Below the pieces are notes generated by a model. That model did not search any database. It saw only the letters and a program-made list of their open reading frames with translations, and was not told where the DNA came from. From assembly GCF_003144325.1 (NCBI RefSeq), contig NZ_PENS01000001.1, positions 186,001 through 250,000 of the forward strand: a stretch of DNA of 64,000 nt, given 5' to 3'. Source of the DNA: Proteus terrae. Its GTDB lineage: Bacteria > Pseudomonadota > Gammaproteobacteria > Enterobacterales > Enterobacteriaceae. The first letter of the stretch is position 1. Each line of letters begins with the position of its first letter. Below, one piece after another: positions 53,746 through 63,403 of this stretch. The position numbers and the translations under genes are program-made.

Positions 53746-54765
53746 TTAGCAAATACGGGGTAATGGTTCGTTATAGGGTAAATCAAGAATACGGCTAGTC
53801 CCGAAAATTCCTGTTAACCGAATATAATTATCCTCGGTAACTTCACCAATAGTACAAGCGTCTTTACCTAAAGTATGTTGATGTAATGCTTCAAGTACTT
53901 GAGCTTCAGCTTCTGGTGATACCACTAAAACAATTTTTCCTTCGTTAGCAAAATTTAGTGCTTCAAGCCCTAATAATTCACAAACGCCACGAACAGATTG
54001 TTTCATTGGTAATTTGCTTTCATGCACATTCATGCCACAACCACTGGCTTGAGCAAACTCATGTAAAATTGCGGTCACTCCGCCTCGTGTTGCATCACGT
54101 AAGGCGCGAATTCCTTTAATTTGACGTAAAGGTGCAATCATTGGCTCAAGAACAGCGCAGTCACTTTGTAGATCCGCCTCTAATCCTAAATTTTCACGCA
54201 GATTCAGGATTGTTGCGCCGTGATCACCAATAGTACCGCTCACTAAGATCTTATCGCCCGCTTTGATATTGCTTGCCGCCCAATTAATTGCTGTTGGAAT
54301 AACGCCAATACCCGCAGTATTGATAAAGATCTTATCCGCAGCACCACGAGGAACGACTTTCGTGTCCCCTGTGACAATCTGTATTCCTGCTTGCGCAGCT
54401 GCTTTTGCCATCGCCATCACAAGGATTTCTAGGGTTTCAAATGGAAGCCCTTCTTCAAGAATAAAACCACAGGAAAGGTAACGAGGAACCGCACCACCCA
54501 CAGAAAGATCGTTAGCCGTACCACAAACAGATAATTTACCAATATTTCCACCGGGGAAAATAATGGGATCGATGACATAGCTGTCGGTACTAAATGCAAG
54601 TCGATCGCCAAGAGTGGTTAACTCATTTAACGCGATCCGCGCTTGGTCTTCTTTTTCATTTAATAATGGGTTATCGAACGCTTTTAAAAACAGTCCTTCG
54701 ATAAGCTGTTGCATACCTTGCCCACCATTTCCTTGGGCTAAGGTGATTTCATCAGGTTGTTTCAT
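53746..54765 (-). CDS. hypE: Hydrogenase maturation protein HypE
   Basis: HypE (339 residues) dehydrates the carbamoyl group passed by HypF onto its C-terminal cysteine, forming the thiocyanate that gives the cyanide ligands of the NiFe site. The PurM-like ATP-binding fold shows LAQGNGGQGMQQLIEG, FSTDSYVIDP and VTGDTKVVPRG. The protein ends in PRIC, the required terminal cysteine. HypF is not in this window. Its start overlaps the end of hypD. Confidence 0.96.
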   Translation of the reverse strand: MKQPDEITLAQGNGGQGMQQLIEGLFLKAFDNPLLNEKEDQARIALNELTTLGDRLAFSTDSYVIDPIIFPGGNIGKLSVCGTANDLSVGGAVPRYLSCGFILEEGLPFETLEILVMAMAKAAAQAGIQIVTGDTKVVPRGAADKIFINTAGIGVIPTAINWAASNIKAGDKILVSGTIGDHGATILNLRENLGLEADLQSDCAVLEPMIAPLRQIKGIRALRDATRGGVTAILHEFAQASGCGMNVHESKLPMKQSVRGVCELLGLEALNFANEGKIVLVVSPEAEAQVLEALHQHTLGKDACTIGEVTEDNYIRLTGIFGTSRILDLPYNEPLPRIC

Positions 54766-55901
54766 ATATTACCTTCACGGCGATACTGATAATAAGCCGC
54801 ACATGCACCTTCGGATGATACCATTAAGGCACCCAATGCCGTTTCTGGTGTACAACTTTTACCAAAGAGCGGGCAATCGGAAGGTTTGCATCGTCCTGTT
54901 AATACATCGCCACAGCGAGATTGTGGATTATCTGCCACTTTCTGCGGTGCAGGTGTAAAACGTAACTCAGCATCAAACTCAGAATAAGCTGGTGTTAATT
55001 GAATACCTGACATTGGGATCTCACCCAACCCGCGCCATTCACTGGTTTCTTTTAACATAAACACTTCGCTAAGTGCTTTTTGAGCCAACTTATTACCTTC
55101 ATTCGGTACAATGCGACTATATTGGTTTTCAATACTTAAAACATAATCTGTATTTTCTGCTTTTGCTTTAAGTTGTTTAATGACCATCAGTATAGCTTGT
55201 AATAAGTCTAATGGTTCAAATCCTGTCACCACAAAAGGCTTTTCAAATTCGTCACATAGCGGTTGATATGGCGTACAACCAATCACCATACTGACGTGCC
55301 CCGGTGCAATAAAGCCGTCAATGCGAACATCATCTTGCTCTAGTAGGCAACGTAAAGTAGGTACGATAGTAATATGCTGACAAAACAGAGAAAAGTTTTT
55401 AAGCCCACGCAATTTCGCTTGTTGTAGCGTCATTGCTGTACTTGGCATTGTCGTTTCAAAACCTAAACCAAAGAAGACAACTTGTTTGTCTGGATTATCT
55501 TGTGCAATTTTGAGTGAATCGAGTGGTGAATAGACAATACGAATATCACTACCACGACGACGTGCATCAAGCATTGAGCCATTACGACCCGGTACTCGCA
55601 TTGCATCACCAAAAGTACAGAAAATTACGTCAGGACGGGCTGCGATTTCTAAACATGCATCAATTCGTCCCATCGGTAATACACAAACAGGACAACCCGG
55701 CCCGTGAACAAATTCAATTTCTTCTGGTAATAAGCGGTCTAAACCAAATTTGAAAATGGCATGTGTATGCCCACCGCATACTTCCATGATTTGTAATGGA
55801 CGCTTAATAGGGTGAGGCCATTGTGAAATAGTTTCACGAATTTGGGCTAGTAAAGCTTTCGCAAGTTCGGGATCACGAAATTCATCAACGTACTGCATCA
55901 T
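54762..55901 (-). CDS. hypD: Hydrogenase maturation protein HypD
   Basis: HypD (379 residues) holds a [4Fe-4S] cluster and, with HypC, carries the Fe(CN)2CO group being built. Motifs are [40 protein letters not shown] and the C-terminal cluster cysteines in [19 protein letters not shown]. Overlap by 17 bases with hypC upstream and four with hypE downstream shows tight translational coupling. Confidence 0.96.
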   Translation of the reverse strand: MMQYVDEFRDPELAKALLAQIRETISQWPHPIKRPLQIMEVCGGHTHAIFKFGLDRLLPEEIEFVHGPGCPVCVLPMGRIDACLEIAARPDVIFCTFGDAMRVPGRNGSMLDARRRGSDIRIVYSPLDSLKIAQDNPDKQVVFFGLGFETTMPSTAMTLQQAKLRGLKNFSLFCQHITIVPTLRCLLEQDDVRIDGFIAPGHVSMVIGCTPYQPLCDEFEKPFVVTGFEPLDLLQAILMVIKQLKAKAENTDYVLSIENQYSRIVPNEGNKLAQKALSEVFMLKETSEWRGLGEIPMSGIQLTPAYSEFDAELRFTPAPQKVADNPQSRCGDVLTGRCKPSDCPLFGKSCTPETALGALMVSSEGACAAYYQYRREGNI

Positions 55902-56151
55902 CAGCCTCTTCGAGGGTCACACCATAGACATGCTGTAATGCATCAAGAGTATCTTGTGCTTCTTGCTCATCAAGAATACTCATGGCAAATCCCACATGAA
56001 TAAGTACCCATTTGCCTAATAATTCACTAGGTTCGCCTTCACATACCATTGAAATATTAACTGCACGTTTGACGCCACTGACTTCGGCATAAGCGAGTTG
56101 GTGGACGTCTTCGCCCACCTCAACAATCTTAGCAGGGACACCTAAGCACAT
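55885..56151 (-). CDS. hypC: Hydrogenase maturation chaperone HypC
   Basis: An 88-residue chaperone that binds iron with HypD and docks on the large subunit precursor. It must start MCLGVPAK, because the cysteine becomes the N-terminal ligand after Met removal; hence I place the start at 56151 rather than nine codons upstream. This start overlaps the hypB end. It occupies the position that HybG has in the E. coli hyb operon, so it probably serves the HybC subunit here. Confidence 0.93.
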   Translation of the reverse strand: MCLGVPAKIVEVGEDVHQLAYAEVSGVKRAVNISMVCEGEPSELLGKWVLIHVGFAMSILDEQEAQDTLDALQHVYGVTLEEADDAVR

Positions 56152-57359
56152 AAACGACTCTCCAACCAAGCTAACCACTCTTCCATGCCTTCACCCGTTG
56201 TTGCTGATAACGCAATGATTTCGATATTTGGATTAACACGGCGAGCTGATTCAATGCAGGCTTGAACGTCAATATTTAGATGTGGCACTAAATCAATTTT
56301 ATTGATAATCATTAAATCAGCAGCAGCAAACATATGCGGATATTTCAGAGGCTTATCTTCACCTTCAGTGACAGAAAGAATAGCGACTTTATGCTTTTCA
56401 CCCAAATCAAAACTGGCAGGACAAACTAAGTTACCCACGTTTTCAATAAAGAGAACGCTGTTATCCTGTAAGCCTAATTGGTGTGTCGCATCATGCACCA
56501 TTTGTGCATCAAGATGACAACCTTTACCTGTATTTACTTGGATCGCTGGCACACCTGTTTCACGGATACGATCCGCATCATTAGTAGTTTGTTGATCACC
56601 TTCGATCACAGCACAAGACACTCGTTGCGCTAACTGTTTTAATGTTTGTGTTAATAGTGTCGTTTTACCAGAGCCTGGACTTGAAACTAAATTCAATGCC
56701 AACACATTTTGTTGTTCAAAATGTTCACGGTTATGAACGGCAATACGGTTATTTTTATCCAGTACATCCATTTCAATTTTCAGCATACGCTTTTGGCTAA
56801 TACCGGGAGCATGTGTTCCTGCTTCACCTTGGCCATAATGCATATTCTGATTTTCAATCACTGGGCTAAATTGCTCTTCGTGTTCGTGATCGTGGCTGTG
56901 AGAATGATGATGAGAGTGCTCATGGCTATGATCATGAGCATGGTCGTGACTGTGAGAATGGTCATGACTGTGTGAATGAGCGTGTTCATGATGATCGTCA
57001 TGTCCATGATGATGTTCATGGAAAACAGGAGTTTCGTTTAGCTGTGCATCGTTATGAAAATGGAGGTGAACATCACCACTGTTATGGTAATAGTGGTGAT
57101 GAACGATGATAGGCTGACCATGAGTTTCGTAGTTATGCTTATGCTTTTGTTCAGACTTATCAATATATTTATGAACAGTATTCGCTGGAGTAGCATTGTG
57201 TTCATGATGATGATCATGCCCATGATGGCTGTGATCATGATGATGACCGTGGTCGTGATGATCATGGTCATGAGAGTGATGATGGTGGTGCTCATGTGCA
57301 TGAGGCTCTACGCCTTCAATTCTGACATTGCCTTCGCCACAACCGCAAGTGCTACACAT
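56142..57359 (-). CDS. hypB: Nickel-handling GTPase HypB with long histidine-rich N-terminal region
   Basis: HypB inserts nickel into the hydrogenase large subunit. It is 405 residues against 290 in E. coli. The N-terminus begins [10 protein letters not shown], the high-affinity nickel motif. Residues 20-160 contain about 60 histidines in two dense blocks (roughly 20-55 and 114-160, H-D/H-S/H-E pairs). The GTPase core starts near residue 190: P-loop [25 protein letters not shown], the metal-site [14 protein letters not shown], and NKIDLVPH. The histidine region should store nickel or zinc. No hypA/hybF is in the operon. Confidence 0.95.
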   Translation of the reverse strand: MCSTCGCGEGNVRIEGVEPHAHEHHHHHSHDHDHHDHGHHHDHSHHGHDHHHEHNATPANTVHKYIDKSEQKHKHNYETHGQPIIVHHHYYHNSGDVHLHFHNDAQLNETPVFHEHHHGHDDHHEHAHSHSHDHSHSHDHAHDHSHEHSHHHSHSHDHEHEEQFSPVIENQNMHYGQGEAGTHAPGISQKRMLKIEMDVLDKNNRIAVHNREHFEQQNVLALNLVSSPGSGKTTLLTQTLKQLAQRVSCAVIEGDQQTTNDADRIRETGVPAIQVNTGKGCHLDAQMVHDATHQLGLQDNSVLFIENVGNLVCPASFDLGEKHKVAILSVTEGEDKPLKYPHMFAAADLMIINKIDLVPHLNIDVQACIESARRVNPNIEIIALSATTGEGMEEWLAWLESRLCA

Positions 57360-57421
57360 ATTCTGACTCCTGTACTATTCAATAAGAAGAATGTGACTCA
57401 GTGTCGCGTAAAATTTCTACA

Positions 57422-57916
57422 CTATGATCTTAACTGACCACGGAAGAGAGAACGACGACTTAAATCAACTTCTGCTACGGATTGTGTCTGAACAGGAAGA
57501 GAAAGAGCCATTTTCACACTATTTTCAACCAACTCAACAGCATGTTCCGCTGCTAAATGTCTATCAAGTGGCGACATTAATGAACAAGCAAGATACTGCA
57601 TCCCCCCCGCAAGCTCACCTACAACGAATTTAATCTGACCACAAGGTAATTCTAACCCAATGCGATCACCGACTTTTCGATGTGGCCATTCTTGTGAAGG
57701 CCCAGGGAAGACAACCAGTTCTAGCATCCAAGGCGTAAGAACAGCACCAATCCACTGATTTTCAAATAAGGTAAAGCCTCCTGCTTTTACAGGAACGCCT
57801 TCGCGATAAAAAGGGAGCCCTTTCATCTCTTTTTCAGCGATTTCACTAAAACGTGTTTCAAGTTGCTCAACAGGCGGTTCATCATATCCTATGATATCCC
57901 AGCTTAATTCACTCAT
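57422..57916 (-). CDS. hybE: Hydrogenase-2 assembly chaperone HybE
   Basis: HybE (164 residues) is a rubredoxin-like-fold chaperone that binds the Tat signal of HybO and coordinates export after maturation. Family features here are GLPFYREGVPVKAGGFTLFE, VFPGPSQEWP and SLMSPLDRHL. Its start overlaps hybD by four bases. About 60 bp separate it from hypB, the point where hybF (HypA) would stand in E. coli. Confidence 0.93.
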   Translation of the reverse strand: MSELSWDIIGYDEPPVEQLETRFSEIAEKEMKGLPFYREGVPVKAGGFTLFENQWIGAVLTPWMLELVVFPGPSQEWPHRKVGDRIGLELPCGQIKFVVGELAGGMQYLACSLMSPLDRHLAAEHAVELVENSVKMALSLPVQTQSVAEVDLSRRSLFRGQLRS

Positions 57917-58401
57917 GCTGTTACCTCTTTAGGTGTGACAGAAATGCCGTATTCACGCAAAATATTCACCACATGTTCTAGTGCAATTTCCATTGATTTC
58001 TCACCAATCTCAGACAGCGACATGCTTGGCTCCAACGATGCAGGTTCAATTCCCACTAAAATTAGTTTACGTGGAAATTCATCTGTCATACGCAGTGCCA
58101 TTAATACATCAGATAAACCTAGCTGATGAGGAGAAATTTTCTGTGTAAAAAGTGCCGGAACATCATCATCATGTAACACAAAAATACTGCCAGGTTCATG
58201 ATTACTTCTTACCGCATCGGCAACAATCAGGAGGTCTCTTGCTGCGATATCTTGCAAAATTTCCATACCTGATGTGCCGCCATCAATAACATCGACGTTC
58301 TCTGGTAAAGAGAAGCGCTCTTCGAGCGCTTCTACTATACGAACACCAATGCCTTCATCGCTTAGTAATAAATTACCAATACCTAAGACGAGAGTTCGCA
58401 T
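57913..58401 (-). CDS. hybD: Hydrogenase-2 maturation endopeptidase HybD
   Basis: A 162-residue nickel-dependent protease that removes the C-terminal peptide of HybC once nickel is in place. The nickel ligands are Glu in LLLSDEGIGVRI, Asp in IVADAVRSN and His in KISPHQLGLSD. It overlaps hybC by one base (TAATG). Confidence 0.96.
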   Translation of the reverse strand: MRTLVLGIGNLLLSDEGIGVRIVEALEERFSLPENVDVIDGGTSGMEILQDIAARDLLIVADAVRSNHEPGSIFVLHDDDVPALFTQKISPHQLGLSDVLMALRMTDEFPRKLILVGIEPASLEPSMSLSEIGEKSMEIALEHVVNILREYGISVTPKEVTA

Positions 58402-60104
58402 TATAATACCTTCACCTTACTTAGTTCTTTACCTGTTAAATCAACCATATGCACAGCACACGCCATACATGGGTCAAAGGAGTGGATTGTTCTTACCACT
58501 TCTAATGGTTTTTTCGGATCAGCAACAGGTGTACCAACAAGTGATAACTCATAAGGACCCGGTTCATCATTAAAGTTACGAGGACCCGCATTCCATGTTG
58601 ATGGAACAACTGCCTGATAGTTAGTGATTTTACCGTCTTTAAACACGATCCAGTGAGATAACATACCGCGAGAGGCTTCTTCAAAACCCACACCTCGGTA
58701 CTCTTTACCTGGTTCAAACTCTGGTTTAATAAAGGCAGCAGTATCGCCACGACCAATATTATCAACCAGTGATTGCCACAAGAAGTTTAGAGAATCTTGT
58801 AACACACACGCATGAACAGTACGTCCAATTATGCGTCCCCAAGTTGACTCTAACTGCTCATTAACCAGCGTTTCACCCGTTAACTTAGTGTATATCCCAT
58901 TGATTTCGTTATAGTGTTTAACAGTCCCTTCATGCTTACCTGCTAAACCACATACTAACCATGCTAACGTACCCACTTCGACAGGTTTGCCATAGAATGT
59001 AGGTGATTTAACCCATGAGTATTTTTCGTTCTCATCCCAACCTGTATATTTAGGACGAGTCAAACCTTCCCACGGTTTTAATGGTTCATCATCTTCATAC
59101 CATGCGTGTTTACCACTTTCTTCGATACCGTCTTTCAGGTTTTCATCTTTCCAGTCTTTAATTGGACGATACGTTGAGAAATCAACGCCTTCCATATAAC
59201 CACCAGACAATAAAAACTCAGTGTTATTACCGTTAATAGGTAATTCAGGTACAGATAAATAGTAGTTCGCACCTTTACCAATTTTTAGCCACTCTGGGTA
59301 ATAAGCAGCAAAAATAGCAGTATCGACTTTATAAACTTGTTCAATAAAATCGCCAAGATTATCGATAAAGTGCTTCACATACATTAAACGTTCTAAGTTA
59401 AGAACACTTGGTGCATCAAGGTTAATTGGGTTAGCAACACCACCTACTGCCAAGTTTTGAATGTGTGGTGTTTTACCACCAAGAACCGCAACGATACGGT
59501 TGGCATCACGCTGACATTCAAGTGCTTGCAGATAGTGAGCAACAGCAATCAGGTTAACTTCTGGTGGTAATTTCATGGCTGAGTGACCCCAGTAGCCATT
59601 AGCGAAAATACCTAACTGACCGCTGTCAACCAGACCTTGAATTTTCTTCTGAACCTTTCTGAATTCTTCAGCAGAGTTCAATTGCCACTGAGAAACACCT
59701 TTTAGCATCGCTGACGCTTTTTCAGGATCGGCTTGTAACGCTGAAGTAATATCAACCCAGTCCATCGCAGAAAGCTGATAGAAGTGGACGATATGGTCAT
59801 GAAGAATATGCGAAGCCAAAATAATGTTACGGATATACTGCGCATTGACAGGAATATCCATACCTAAGGCATCTTCAACAGCACGTACTGAGGCAATTGC
59901 GTGAACTGTTGTACAAACACCACAGATACGTTGCACGATAATCCATGCATCACGAGGATCGCTTCCTTTTAGGATCTCCTCCATTCCGCGCCACATGGTA
60001 CCGGAAGACCAAGCCTTAACAACTTTTCCGTTATCAATTTCACAATCGACGCGTAAATGCCCTTCAATACGGGTAATAGGATCAATAGTAATGCGTTGGC
60101 TCAT
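58401..60104 (-). CDS. hybC: Hydrogenase-2 large subunit HybC (NiFe)
   Basis: The 567-residue catalytic subunit that oxidises hydrogen at the periplasmic face. N-terminal nickel ligands are in RICGVCTTVHA and C-terminal ligands in DPCMACAVH. HybD cuts after that histidine and releases the last 15 residues (MVDLTGKELSKVKVL). It has no signal of its own and is carried across the membrane by HybO through Tat. It overlaps hybB by four bases. Confidence 0.97.
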   Translation of the reverse strand: MSQRITIDPITRIEGHLRVDCEIDNGKVVKAWSSGTMWRGMEEILKGSDPRDAWIIVQRICGVCTTVHAIASVRAVEDALGMDIPVNAQYIRNIILASHILHDHIVHFYQLSAMDWVDITSALQADPEKASAMLKGVSQWQLNSAEEFRKVQKKIQGLVDSGQLGIFANGYWGHSAMKLPPEVNLIAVAHYLQALECQRDANRIVAVLGGKTPHIQNLAVGGVANPINLDAPSVLNLERLMYVKHFIDNLGDFIEQVYKVDTAIFAAYYPEWLKIGKGANYYLSVPELPINGNNTEFLLSGGYMEGVDFSTYRPIKDWKDENLKDGIEESGKHAWYEDDEPLKPWEGLTRPKYTGWDENEKYSWVKSPTFYGKPVEVGTLAWLVCGLAGKHEGTVKHYNEINGIYTKLTGETLVNEQLESTWGRIIGRTVHACVLQDSLNFLWQSLVDNIGRGDTAAFIKPEFEPGKEYRGVGFEEASRGMLSHWIVFKDGKITNYQAVVPSTWNAGPRNFNDEPGPYELSLVGTPVADPKKPLEVVRTIHSFDPCMACAVHMVDLTGKELSKVKVL

Positions 60105-61282
60105 GATTTAACCTCAGCCTTTTTTAATTGTATATTTGAATCTGTTTGTGCAGGTAAAACCGGCAATAAACGGATAATAAGAATGTAAGCAGTTACTTCA
60201 AACGCAACGAAACCAATAGAAATCAGCAATTCGCTTGCTGTTGGGAAATAGTGGTAACCATTTCCTGGATTGTAAGCAACTAAAGAGTAGTTCATACGCC
60301 ACATTGCTGCGCCAATTAAGATAAATACAGCACAAACAAACAGCATTTTTGGACTACGGCGGTTATTATTTAAATGCATCAAAATAAGAGGAAGCAATAA
60401 CAATGCAGTTTCAGCAATGAATAACCACGAGAACATATCCCCATTTCCGATATAACTCAGTTTACCGTTCCAAATGACCTCGCCCCAACGGCATACCAAG
60501 AATGCAATCAGTAACACTTCAATCACGCGTGTTAACTTGGTAAACAGTGGTGTTTCATCATCATTCATGGTGCGGCTTGCTTTTAGCAAAGAACCTTCAA
60601 AAATAACGATAGTAAAACCGAGGAGGAAAGCAGTTAACAGAGAAAACAGCGGTAACATCTCATAAGATTGCCACAGTGGATGTACTTTCCAACCCGCTGA
60701 AATCATTAATGATCCCATTGAGGATTGGTGCATGGTTGGCAGTAAAGCACCAAGACCAATAATAAAGAACATCGCTTTATTAAGACGTTTCAACGACACT
60801 TTCCAACCTAAACGTTCTAATAACGCAGGTAAGAATTCTAATGCCATCACCATAATATAGATGGTCATACAGGTCGCTGTTTCAAACAACACGGAGTTAA
60901 CGTTAAAGTATTGCGGCATAAAGAAGTGAGGCATGTTCCAATAACGACCAATATCAATAGCGATGGATAAACCACCTAATGAATAGCCGAACAAGCTCGC
61001 TAACAATGCAGGACGCACTAATGGGTGAAATTCCCCTTTATTAAAGACATAAACAGCCCATGCAAGTGCCCAACCACCACATGCAAAGCCTGTTCCTATC
61101 AATAAGTCAAAGGCAATCCAAATACCCCAAGGATATCCCCCATTCAGGTCAGAGACATCGCCCAGACCTAATACCAAACGCTTACCAATAAGAATAAAAC
61201 CGAGCACAGCAAGCGGTAAAAATACTCTTACTGCTAGAGTAAATAACTTACCGCCAAGTGGACGAGGATCATGACTCGACAT
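60101..61282 (-). CDS. hybB: Hydrogenase-2 membrane subunit HybB
   Basis: A 393-residue NrfD/PsrC-family quinone-reactive membrane protein with about ten hydrophobic segments and no heme histidine pattern. It passes electrons between HybA and menaquinone. The family starts at [19 protein letters not shown], so I chose 61282 and rejected the longer frame to 61354, which reads through the end of hybA. The start lies 14 bases inside hybA. Confidence 0.95.
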   Translation of the reverse strand: MSSHDPRPLGGKLFTLAVRVFLPLAVLGFILIGKRLVLGLGDVSDLNGGYPWGIWIAFDLLIGTGFACGGWALAWAVYVFNKGEFHPLVRPALLASLFGYSLGGLSIAIDIGRYWNMPHFFMPQYFNVNSVLFETATCMTIYIMVMALEFLPALLERLGWKVSLKRLNKAMFFIIGLGALLPTMHQSSMGSLMISAGWKVHPLWQSYEMLPLFSLLTAFLLGFTIVIFEGSLLKASRTMNDDETPLFTKLTRVIEVLLIAFLVCRWGEVIWNGKLSYIGNGDMFSWLFIAETALLLLPLILMHLNNNRRSPKMLFVCAVFILIGAAMWRMNYSLVAYNPGNGYHYFPTASELLISIGFVAFEVTAYILIIRLLPVLPAQTDSNIQLKKAEVKS

Positions 61283-62282
61283 CGTTATCCTCCTTGTGGT
61301 GTTCCTGCTCTTGTTTTTTACTATTACGGTTAACCAAATAGGTGATCCCAGCAAGGGCTGCTATTGGTAATACCATGCCTTTATAAAGCGTATGTTGAAT
61401 ATATTCAGAACGCGCACCCGTTGATAATGGTGCCACTTCTGGCATTCCTAAATTGTCGAAAGGAACCGCAGAAAGTACCATGACTTGCGTACCGCCACCT
61501 TCAAACTCACCATAGATATGATCTTGATATTCAGGAATTTTATGTAGATAAGTATCGCCACCACTAATGGTTTGTCTTGGGTAATGATATTCTTCACCCG
61601 CTTTTTTCGCTAAACGACGTTTTGCTTCTTCTAGCAACTCTTCGCGTGTACCGAAAATAACTGCACCAGTAGGACAAACTTCAACACAGCCTGGTAATAA
61701 GCCTTTATCTAAACGCTCAACACCTTTTTGGTTACAAAGCTCACATTTATAGAGCTTACCAAATGGATCATCATAATCGTATTTTGGAATGTTATAAGGG
61801 CATCCCACCATACAGTAACGACAACCTGTACAGATATCCGCGTGATAATGGACAATACCGGTTTTTGGATCTTTGGTTAACGCAGAAACAGGACAAACAG
61901 AAACGCAGTTTGCATCAACACAATGCATACATTGTTTCTTAATAAAGGCATAACCGTTTTCCAGTTGGTCTTTATTTTCACCAGTACCATCACGCCAAAT
62001 TTGAATAATGTTATTTGTGTAAGGACTTAATTTGTCATTGTTTGACCAAATCGGATCACCATTAGCGTAAGTATCACCACGCTCCATTGGCTCCGGGTGA
62101 TTAATTTCCTGACATTTTGTGACACATGCTTGACAGCCTACACACAGTGTAGAGTCGTAGAGCATACCGAGAGACCCAGGAATTGGGGGACGGTTCTGCG
62201 CCGCAGCATGACTCGCAGTGGGTGCCATTCCCGCAAGGAGAACCCCACCTGATGCCAGCTTAAAGAAATGACGCCTATTCAC
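61269..62282 (-). CDS. hybA: Hydrogenase-2 ferredoxin subunit HybA
   Basis: A 337-residue periplasmic iron-sulfur protein. The Tat signal is [20 protein letters not shown]. Cysteine sets are [40 protein letters not shown] and [10 protein letters not shown] with [10 protein letters not shown], giving four [4Fe-4S] clusters. A C-terminal membrane helix ([16 protein letters not shown]) anchors it. It overlaps hybO by four bases. Confidence 0.96.
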   Translation of the reverse strand: MNRRHFFKLASGGVLLAGMAPTASHAAAQNRPPIPGSLGMLYDSTLCVGCQACVTKCQEINHPEPMERGDTYANGDPIWSNNDKLSPYTNNIIQIWRDGTGENKDQLENGYAFIKKQCMHCVDANCVSVCPVSALTKDPKTGIVHYHADICTGCRYCMVGCPYNIPKYDYDDPFGKLYKCELCNQKGVERLDKGLLPGCVEVCPTGAVIFGTREELLEEAKRRLAKKAGEEYHYPRQTISGGDTYLHKIPEYQDHIYGEFEGGGTQVMVLSAVPFDNLGMPEVAPLSTGARSEYIQHTLYKGMVLPIAALAGITYLVNRNSKKQEQEHHKEDNDVES

Positions 62283-63403
62283 CGTTTATCCTCCTGTGAG
62301 GCTCCTGTGGCATTCTTGTCACGACCTAATTGACGCACAGCCATGACACTGACACCCGCAACTGCACCCACGACAGCACCCAGTAAGCCAGCAGCACCAT
62401 AAGAAACACCACCACCTTCTTTTGCATTAACATCAGGTACTTGTGCTTTTGGTGTTGGCTGATAAACGTTCGCTAATTGGAAAATACCTTTAGTAAAGCC
62501 GATACCTTCTTCGTTACAACCATAGCAAGGGTGACCGATACCGACAGGCCAGATCCCACCACCGACATCGCAGAATTCTAATGTTGGGCAGTTACCATAC
62601 GTTTCAGGGCCTTTACAGCCTAAATGGTATAAACACCAGCCTTGACGATGACCTTCATCACCAAATTCTTTAGCAAAACGACCCGCATCAAAATGAGGAC
62701 GACGTTCACAGTTTTCGTGAATTAAACGCTCATAAGCAAAAAGCGGTCTGTTTTTGCTATCTAACTTAGGCAATTTATTGAAAGTAATAATATGTGCAAC
62801 AGTTGCTAAGAAGTTATGTGGGTTTGGTGGGCATCCTGGAATATTGATAACGGTTTTACCCGGTAAAATAGCTTCCAGTGATTTAGCTCCAGTTGGGTTA
62901 CCCCCAGTAGCAGGTACACCGCCCCATGCAGAACATGAACCAATCGCAATAATCGCTGCAGCCCCTTCAGCGGCTTCTTTGATATGCTCAATAATTGGTT
63001 TTCCTGCAACCATACAGTAAACACCGCCATCTTTGTCTGGGATTGAACCGTCAACAACGAGGACGTACTTACCTTTATATTTCTCCATCGCATTGTGTTT
63101 ATTTTCTTCAGCTTGCTCACCAAAAGCTGCAGAAAGCACTTCGTGATATTCAAGTGCGATAACATCAAGAACGAGGTTTTCCAGAGTCGGATGAGTTGCT
63201 CGTAATAAAGACTCCGTACACCCAGTACACTCCTGAGCACCAATCCAGATAACGGGTGGACGTTCAGGTGATGCCATTGCTTCTGACATTTCTGCGGCAG
63301 CTTTGCCGCTTAATCCCATGGTAGCTGACAGCGCAGCACACAATTTCATAAAATCGCGTCGGTTAATACCATGATGGGAAAAAACATTATTCCCCAAGGC
63401 CAT
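62279..63403 (-). CDS. hybO: Hydrogenase-2 small subunit HybO
   Basis: The 374-residue small subunit with three iron-sulfur clusters that relays electrons from HybC. The Tat signal [19 protein letters not shown] is at residues 13-31. Proximal cluster residues include [23 protein letters not shown] and [12 protein letters not shown]; the remaining clusters use CGRRPHF-type and [10 protein letters not shown] segments (seen here as NCERRPHFD and [11 protein letters not shown]). A C-terminal helix ([17 protein letters not shown]) anchors the enzyme. AGGAGA precedes the ATG. First gene of the operon. Confidence 0.97.
   Translation of the reverse strand: MALGNNVFSHHGINRRDFMKLCAALSATMGLSGKAAAEMSEAMASPERPPVIWIGAQECTGCTESLLRATHPTLENLVLDVIALEYHEVLSAAFGEQAEENKHNAMEKYKGKYVLVVDGSIPDKDGGVYCMVAGKPIIEHIKEAAEGAAAIIAIGSCSAWGGVPATGGNPTGAKSLEAILPGKTVINIPGCPPNPHNFLATVAHIITFNKLPKLDSKNRPLFAYERLIHENCERRPHFDAGRFAKEFGDEGHRQGWCLYHLGCKGPETYGNCPTLEFCDVGGGIWPVGIGHPCYGCNEEGIGFTKGIFQLANVYQPTPKAQVPDVNAKEGGGVSYGAAGLLGAVVGAVAGVSVMAVRQLGRDKNATGASQEDKR

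Noticed and set aside
53746-54765. Reading the PurM-like protein as selenophosphate synthetase SelD because of the adjacent yedEF
   Set aside because: The terminal PRIC cysteine and the place in hypBCDE identify HypE; the SelD N-terminal Cys/Sec motif is absent.
56900-57300. Repetitive CATGAT-type DNA that could be mistaken for a tandem repeat or CRISPR-like array
   Set aside because: The units are irregular and in frame with the His-rich part of HypB; there are no spacers.
56709-57437. Several Met/His/Val-rich open frames on both strands opposite hypB
   Set aside because: They are produced by the CAT/GAT repeats of the histidine region of HypB and have no start signals or conserved motifs.
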